From contig NC_041688.1 of the NCBI RefSeq assembly GCF_900005765.1, forward strand, positions 777,341 to 841,340: a DNA stretch of 64,000 nt, in the 5' to 3' direction. This DNA is from Plasmodium relictum. Taxonomy: Eukaryota > Apicomplexa > Aconoidasida > Haemosporida > Plasmodiidae. This document shows positions 59,101 to 64,000 of this stretch, in pieces. The notes beneath the pieces were generated by a model that did no database searches, was not told where the DNA came from, and saw only the letters and a list, made by a program, of their open reading frames with translations. Within the stretch, counting starts at the first letter, position 1; each line of letters begins with the position of its first letter. The translations under genes and the position numbers were made by a program.

Positions 59101-60890
59101 GAATGATACAAATGTTTACAACTTCTATTATGTATTTTCATTTTTTTAAATTTTTCGTTAGTTTTTATTTTTCTTAAAATGAATTTTCTTTTGAATAAAA
59201 GAGGGTAAGCTAAATCAAGTAGATAGGATTGCTTATCTTCTTTAAAACTTTTACATTCATTATTCAAGGGTTTACAATTAACGACAGCCATTTCAATTTC
59301 TTGAATCATTTTTTGTGCTAAATCTTTATATTTACTTGAATTATCTTCAACAATAGAATGATATAACCAACACAGTTTTAAGGCAAAATGCATTGATTTA
59401 CTTGCTTTATCTAATAAAAAACGATAAAGAGATGAAGTTTCATATCTGACTAGTGATATTTGACTTAATTGAGGTAAGTAAAATAATATATCTTCGTATT
59501 TTCTTTGGGTGTATAAAGAATTAACTAGGTATTCATGCACACCGACTTCTTTTCTATCATATAAATATCTTATATGCAAATGTGTATCAAAATATTCACA
59601 ACGAAATAATCGTAGCAAACTACCTTCCTTTAGTGTATTTTTATTCATTTTTATTTTTTTTTTTTCTATATCATTGTTATTATTATTATTTGTATCAGTA
59701 TTATTTTTATCTACCATTATTGTTTCATTTATGCTGTTATAATTTTCTTTTTTTCCTATTTCATTTATTATTTTTGGTTTAGCTGATGGTGATTCCTTAA
59801 AAATTTTTGAAATATTTTCTCTTATCTTAATTTTATTATTTTTCAATTCTTTATTTTTTTTAATTTCTTCATTTTCTAATTTTCTTTCATATATTTCTAT
59901 AATTTTTATTTTGTTTTCTTCCTCATATTTATGTTTCATTTCATCTATTCTTTTTTCTTTTCCGATTTCTGAGTTTTCTTTTGTTATAATTCCTATTTTT
60001 TTATTGTTGTCACTATTATTATTATCAGTATCTTCATTATTATTATTACTATCGTCATTATTATTATTACTATCGTCATTATTATTATTACTATCGTCAT
60101 TATTATTATTACCATCATCATCACTATTATTATGATTATTATTATTAGAATAATCAATATTGTTGTTACTAATATTATTATTGTTAGTGTCACCTGAATT
60201 AATACTATCATCATTATTGGTATTATCGCTACTTATGTGATTGTTATCATTCTTACTATTACATATATTTTTTTCTTCTATTTTTCCATCTTCATTAATT
60301 TTACTAAAATCTGCTTTAGTTTTTTTGATAGTTTTTTTTTCTTTTTCATTAGTCATATTGCTTGATTCCAATATTTCATAATCATAGGATTTTAATTTTT
60401 CCTTATTTTCTAAAAAAGTGCTATCTGATAAATTCATATATGAATACTGCTTATCATAAATTATACTTTTGTTTTTATTATTATTATTTTCTTTTTCCTC
60501 TTTATAATTTTTTGTATTATCACATTTTTCATTTTCTATATAACAATTACTATAATTCTTACTATCAGAATTTAAATCACATGGTTCTTTTTTATCTACA
60601 ATTTTATACATTTCATCAAAATTTTCGTTATTTTTATCAATATTTTCATTAATATTTCTATTTTCTTCATTTAAAATATTTTCGTCTTTTATATTTATTA
60701 AATGAAGATAATTTAATTCATCTTTATATATGTGTGTATTAAAATTGTGTTTATACACTTTTTTATATTTTAGTTCATTATTTAATGAATTTATTTTATT
60801 TTCCTCCTCATCTATCATTTCTTGTGAAATAAGAAATTTTTTTTTTTTTTCTTCATTTAAATTTTTTTCAATGTTACTTTTATTATCCAT
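56180..60890 (-). CDS. PI4K: Phosphatidylinositol 4-kinase III beta, 4 exons
   Basis: Exons 60890-57012, 56912-56597, 56525-56437 and 56278-56180 (GT/AG, phases 0, 1, 0) give about 1460 residues. A long Asn/Lys/Glu-rich N-terminus leads to the helical lipid-kinase-unique region (about 415-520, [20 protein letters not shown]). The kinase domain starts near 850 ([19 protein letters not shown]). A low-complexity insert separates it from [15 protein letters not shown] (about 1210) and [20 protein letters not shown]. The catalytic loop is VKDRHNGNM (DRHNGN at 1313-1318), and the metal-binding motif is DYG at 1331-1333 instead of DFG, followed by [10 protein letters not shown] and the class-typical [16 protein letters not shown]. 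The protein ends FQRITNGIM, as in PI4K beta enzymes. It makes PI4P at Golgi and trafficking membranes, and the P. falciparum orthologue is a validated multistage drug target (known). The start is the first Met of the exon. Confidence 0.95.
59995..60230 (-). repeat. Asn/Asp/Ser microsatellite in the PI4K N-terminal region
   Basis: Tandem 21-bp-like units encode repeated DDSNNNN blocks (three or more nearly identical copies), next to looser Asn/Ser-rich sequence. Frames on the other strand give Leu/Ser-rich artefacts. Confidence 0.85.
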
Positions 60891-61361
60891 TATTTAAAAA
60901 AGTTAAAAAATATATATAGAGTTATTAAAACGCTTTAATTTCAATAAATAATTTATTTTACCCCTGATATTTATTTAAAAATAATATATATATTTTTCTT
61001 CTTTTAAATTAAAATTACTAAAAATTACTTTAAGAAATCATATTATCTTACATATTAATAATCAAAAAATTTTTTTTTTGTATTATAAAAAATTTAAAAA
61101 TAAAAAAGAATTATTTAACAATCATCGTCCTAGAAGCTAAAAAAAAAAAAAAATAGGATTGAAAATTAAAAAAAAAAAAAAAATTGCTACAATTATACTT
61201 TATAAAATATTCTATTTTTTTTTTTTTTTTTAAATCTTAATAATTAAAGCATGTTGAAAACACAATTATTTTTTCTAAATTATTTAAATAGTATTTTTAT
61301 GCTTTCTTTTGTTTTCCTTCTATTTGATTCGATTTTATTATTTTTGTTCTGTTTAGTTGGT

Positions 61362-61426
<65 letters not shown>

Positions 61427-62415
61427 TTTATTTTTATTTATTCTCTATACTTGTTATGTTTTTTTTTATTTTACTTTTTTCTATTTTTTGTTTTTTTTGA
61501 TATAGTTGATTATTTTATTTTTTTATTTTTCATTAAATATTTTGTAAAAACAGTTGTTCATTGTTTTTATTTTATTATTTTTTTTATCTTTTATTTTTTC
61601 CCTTAATATTTGTAATTTATATATTTTTTATTTGTTGTCTTTTTTTATTGTTAAATTTTCCATTATATACAATATTCTCTTTCTGATTATTTTTTATATA
61701 TTAAAAATATTCTTCAAAAAAAATGTAAGGAATAAAAGAATTTTATATTTTATTTAAATTTAAATATTCTTACCTTTTTTTTTTTTTTCGTGTGTAATTC
61801 TTTAGTAATCTTTTATTAAATTGTAAAGTTTTTGCATTACTTTTTATTTTCAATTTTACTTACAAAATAGAAAAAAAGAGAAAAGTTATAAAAATAGTAA
61901 AATTTTTCAAATCAAAAATAAGTAAAAAGTAGTTAGAATGTAATAATATTTCTGTTTTTAAGTTATGCTTCTTTTCTCTTTTTTTTTTCTGATTTTATTA
62001 TAATATTCTAATTTTTATTAAAAAATGAATATAAGCATATTAATATGCGAATCAGGTATGTACACTATCACTACATCTTGTTTCTTCTAACGGAATTCTC
62101 AATTTTCCATTCAAATTATTATTTTTTTAAATAAAAAAAAAAAAACCCTCATTTTATTTATAACTTTTAAGATTTATATTTTTCATTTTTATTATACTTT
62201 TATTTTTTTTTTAATTGGCCTTCAATTATTTTTAGTTTTGTCAATATCTTTTTATTTTTTTTTTTTTAATTTTTTTGTAAAATTAATATTTATTTTTATA
62301 ATATATATTCCATCAATTGTAAACTGCTTTATTTATTTATTTTTTTTTTAAATAATTAGAATTCAATTAATTTTTGTTAATTTTTGACTATATATAAAAA
62401 GCAAATTAAAAAAAT
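60891..62415. other. Divergent promoter region between PI4K and the right-edge gene
   Basis: About 1.5 kb with the promoters of both flanking genes. It has a (TA)n tract at 61365-61423 and many T runs. The reading frames at 61251-61505 and 61554-61757 are almost wholly Phe, Ile, Leu and Tyr and run through the TA repeat, so I do not accept them as genes. Confidence 0.5.
61365..61423. repeat. (TA)n microsatellite
   Basis: About 29 uninterrupted TA units, the longest dinucleotide repeat in the window. Confidence 0.92.
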
Positions 62416-64000
62416 ATGGGGCATGAACTGAATACTTCATTTCTAACTACAAATATAGGTGAACAGTCTTCTTTTAAATCAAATAATGACTGTTTAAATA
62501 AAAAGTAAATAAAAAGAAATAAGTTTGTTAAAAAGCAAGTTTAAGCTAACATAAGATACTTAAATATTTAATTTTATTATTACTGTCCATTTTAAAAAAA
62601 ATATTTTTTTGTTGTAAAAAAAGTTAACAATTGTTGTAATATAAATAATACTTTATATATTTTCCTTTTTTTTTTTTTTATTAAAGTGAATCATTAGAAG
62701 ACTATCTTAACTTTTATTCATCACGAAAATGTTACGTTGATCCAGTGAACTTTGAATCAAATACTTTAAATATCGTTGAAATAAATAGATTAAATGGTGA
62801 CATGGAAGAAAATATGATTAACGATATTGAATTAAATAATATTAATGATACTGAAAAAAATAATTTAAACATAATGGAATTAAATAATTTAGATCTAGAG
62901 TAATAGTTTTTATTTTAATAGAATTATTTTTCTTATTAAATCATTTTAAATTTAATTTATTTTTTTTTTTTTTTCCATTTTAGAGATGGCATAAATGCCT
63001 CATATGCTATTACAACTGATTTAAAAGAGCATAAGTATTAATATTTTTACCTTTTTTTAATTTTTTTTTTTTTTTTTTTTTTATACATAATTTCTTTCTT
63101 TTCTTAAGAAATGACAATATAAATGCTATATCTGAAAATGTATACGGTTTTGAAAAAGATTTCAAGTAGAATATTTTAACCATTTTTTTTTTTTTTTTCT
63201 TTAAGTAAAAATAATATAAAAATTTATTATTAGTTTAAGGCAGAAAGTAGAATATTATGAGACTGAACAAATTAATTATGTAGAAGTTAATGTAAATAAA
63301 GAAAATGATAATCTAGAAATTGTAAATGAAATTAATAAAGTAAAAATGGGAGATGAAGAAAATCTTGAGATTAAAGAAAAAGAATCAAGCCATCAAAATT
63401 ATTTCAAGTAAATATATTAAGATAATTTTTTTTTTTTTTTTTTTTTTATAAAAATAAATAATTTTTATTTTAAATAATTTTCAAGATCTACGAATGAAGA
63501 TAAAGGTAAAAAAGATAATGAAGAATTAAATGTATCAGATAAGTTTCCTTTAGGTTACACACATTTATATAAAAGAAAAATAAATAAAAAGAAATTTTTT
63601 CCTCTAGATTCTACATGAATTTAAGATATATAATTGATAAAAAGTATTTATTTTTACTTTGTCCCATGATAAAATTAGTTTTTTTTGTATTTTTAATTTT
63701 TGACTATTAGGTGAAAACGAAATGATGTATAATGAATGTGCCTTAACAAAAGACTTCTTTGAAACAATTGAGAATATAAATACAAAGGTGTTTGAAAAAT
63801 ATAATAATTTAAAAGATGTCACTGAAAATTTAGTAGATATTATAAATAAATCTGATTTTGAGAAAAGGATAAATAATTTATTGGATTTAAGCAATAATAA
63901 CTCTGAATTGATTGATAAATTCAAAAAAAAAAGTGAAGATTGTATTCGTCAATGTCGTAAATTTGAAACGACCTCTGAAAATGTATTAAAATTACTATAT
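62416..64000 (+). CDS. Unrecognised multi-exon gene, 5' part only (runs off window)
   Basis: Manual exons: 62416-62504, 62687-62899, 62984-63034, 63109-63165, 63234-63407, one starting at 63486, and one from 63711 to the window end. Each junction is GT/AG and in frame. The first five introns are all phase 2. The sixth exon ends at 63505 or at 63553 (both phase 1) and joins the seventh as Gly. The protein starts MGHELNTSFL, is rich in Asn, Glu and Ile, and after the sixth exon becomes a charged helical, coiled-coil-like segment (CALTKDFFETIENINTKVFE, KFKKKSEDCIRQCRKF). I do not recognise the family. Introns are short (about 70-280 bp) with strong poly(T) tracts before the acceptors. The 3' part, and probably any defining domain, lies beyond position 64000. 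Confidence 0.68.

Noticed and set aside
61251-61757. Two hydrophobic plus-strand frames that look like transmembrane proteins
   Set aside because: They translate T-rich DNA and a (TA)n microsatellite (Tyr-Ile repeats); no start context or conservation signal.
63604-63924. 106-codon minus-strand frame at the right edge
   Set aside because: Antisense of the coiled-coil exon of the plus-strand gene, and crosses its intron.

Overview
This is nuclear DNA of a Plasmodium malaria parasite. Base composition is extremely A+T-rich, with near G/C-free intergenic DNA, poly(A)/poly(T) runs, (TA)n microsatellites and asparagine-rich proteins. Genes are recognisably Plasmodium: TCTP, purine nucleoside phosphorylase, topoisomerase IB, a cyclophilin/WD40 protein and type III phosphatidylinositol 4-kinase. 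The proteins are close to, but not the same as, P. falciparum proteins as I remember them. The very high A+T and long intergenic stretches suggest an avian parasite (P. relictum or P. gallinaceum type). The species is an inference. From memory, TCTP, TOP1, the cyclophilin, the KH protein and PI4K occur in this order (reversed) on P. falciparum chromosome 5.

Layout. 0.4-8.4 kb: TCTP (+), an 11-exon PF20/SPAG16-type axonemal WD40 gene (-) and an unrecognised single-exon gene (-). 8.4-22.8 kb: a 14.3-kb stretch without protein genes. It holds the candidate centromere (about 11.6-13.8 kb), which has a (AATTTT)n tract and a roughly 81-87-bp tandem repeat broken by a 300-N gap, and one tRNA-Leu(UAG). 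22.8-32.8 kb: DNA topoisomerase I (+), a PDCD2-family gene (-), a doubtful tiny spliced gene (+), PNP (+), and a three-exon gene with an RIIa/DPY30-like segment and a SAM-like segment (+). 34.8-49.1 kb: a PPWD1-type WD40-cyclophilin (-) and a 2330-residue Asn-rich KH-domain protein (+). 50.9-60.9 kb: a seven-exon DPY30 + GAF-like gene resembling radial-spoke RSP2 (-), an Nse4-like SMC5/6 kleisin (-), and four-exon PI4K III beta (-). 62.4-64.0 kb: the 5' part of an unrecognised gene with many small exons (+) that runs off the window.

Exon-intron structures were worked out by hand from GT/AG sites, reading phase and family similarity. The models for the PF20, DPY30/SAM, DPY30/GAF and PI4K genes keep frame through every junction.

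No operons, CRISPR arrays or recognisable transposons are present. The functional themes are housekeeping (TCTP, PNP, TOP1, cyclophilin, PDCD2, NSE4, PI4K) and flagellar-axoneme-type proteins, the latter presumably for male gametes (PF20 and the RSP2-like gene). The observations most worth checking are the repeat-flanked gap in the centromere, the unexpected position and altered purine-site residues of PNP (possible paralogue), the RSP2-like gene, and the phase-2 small-exon gene at the right edge.
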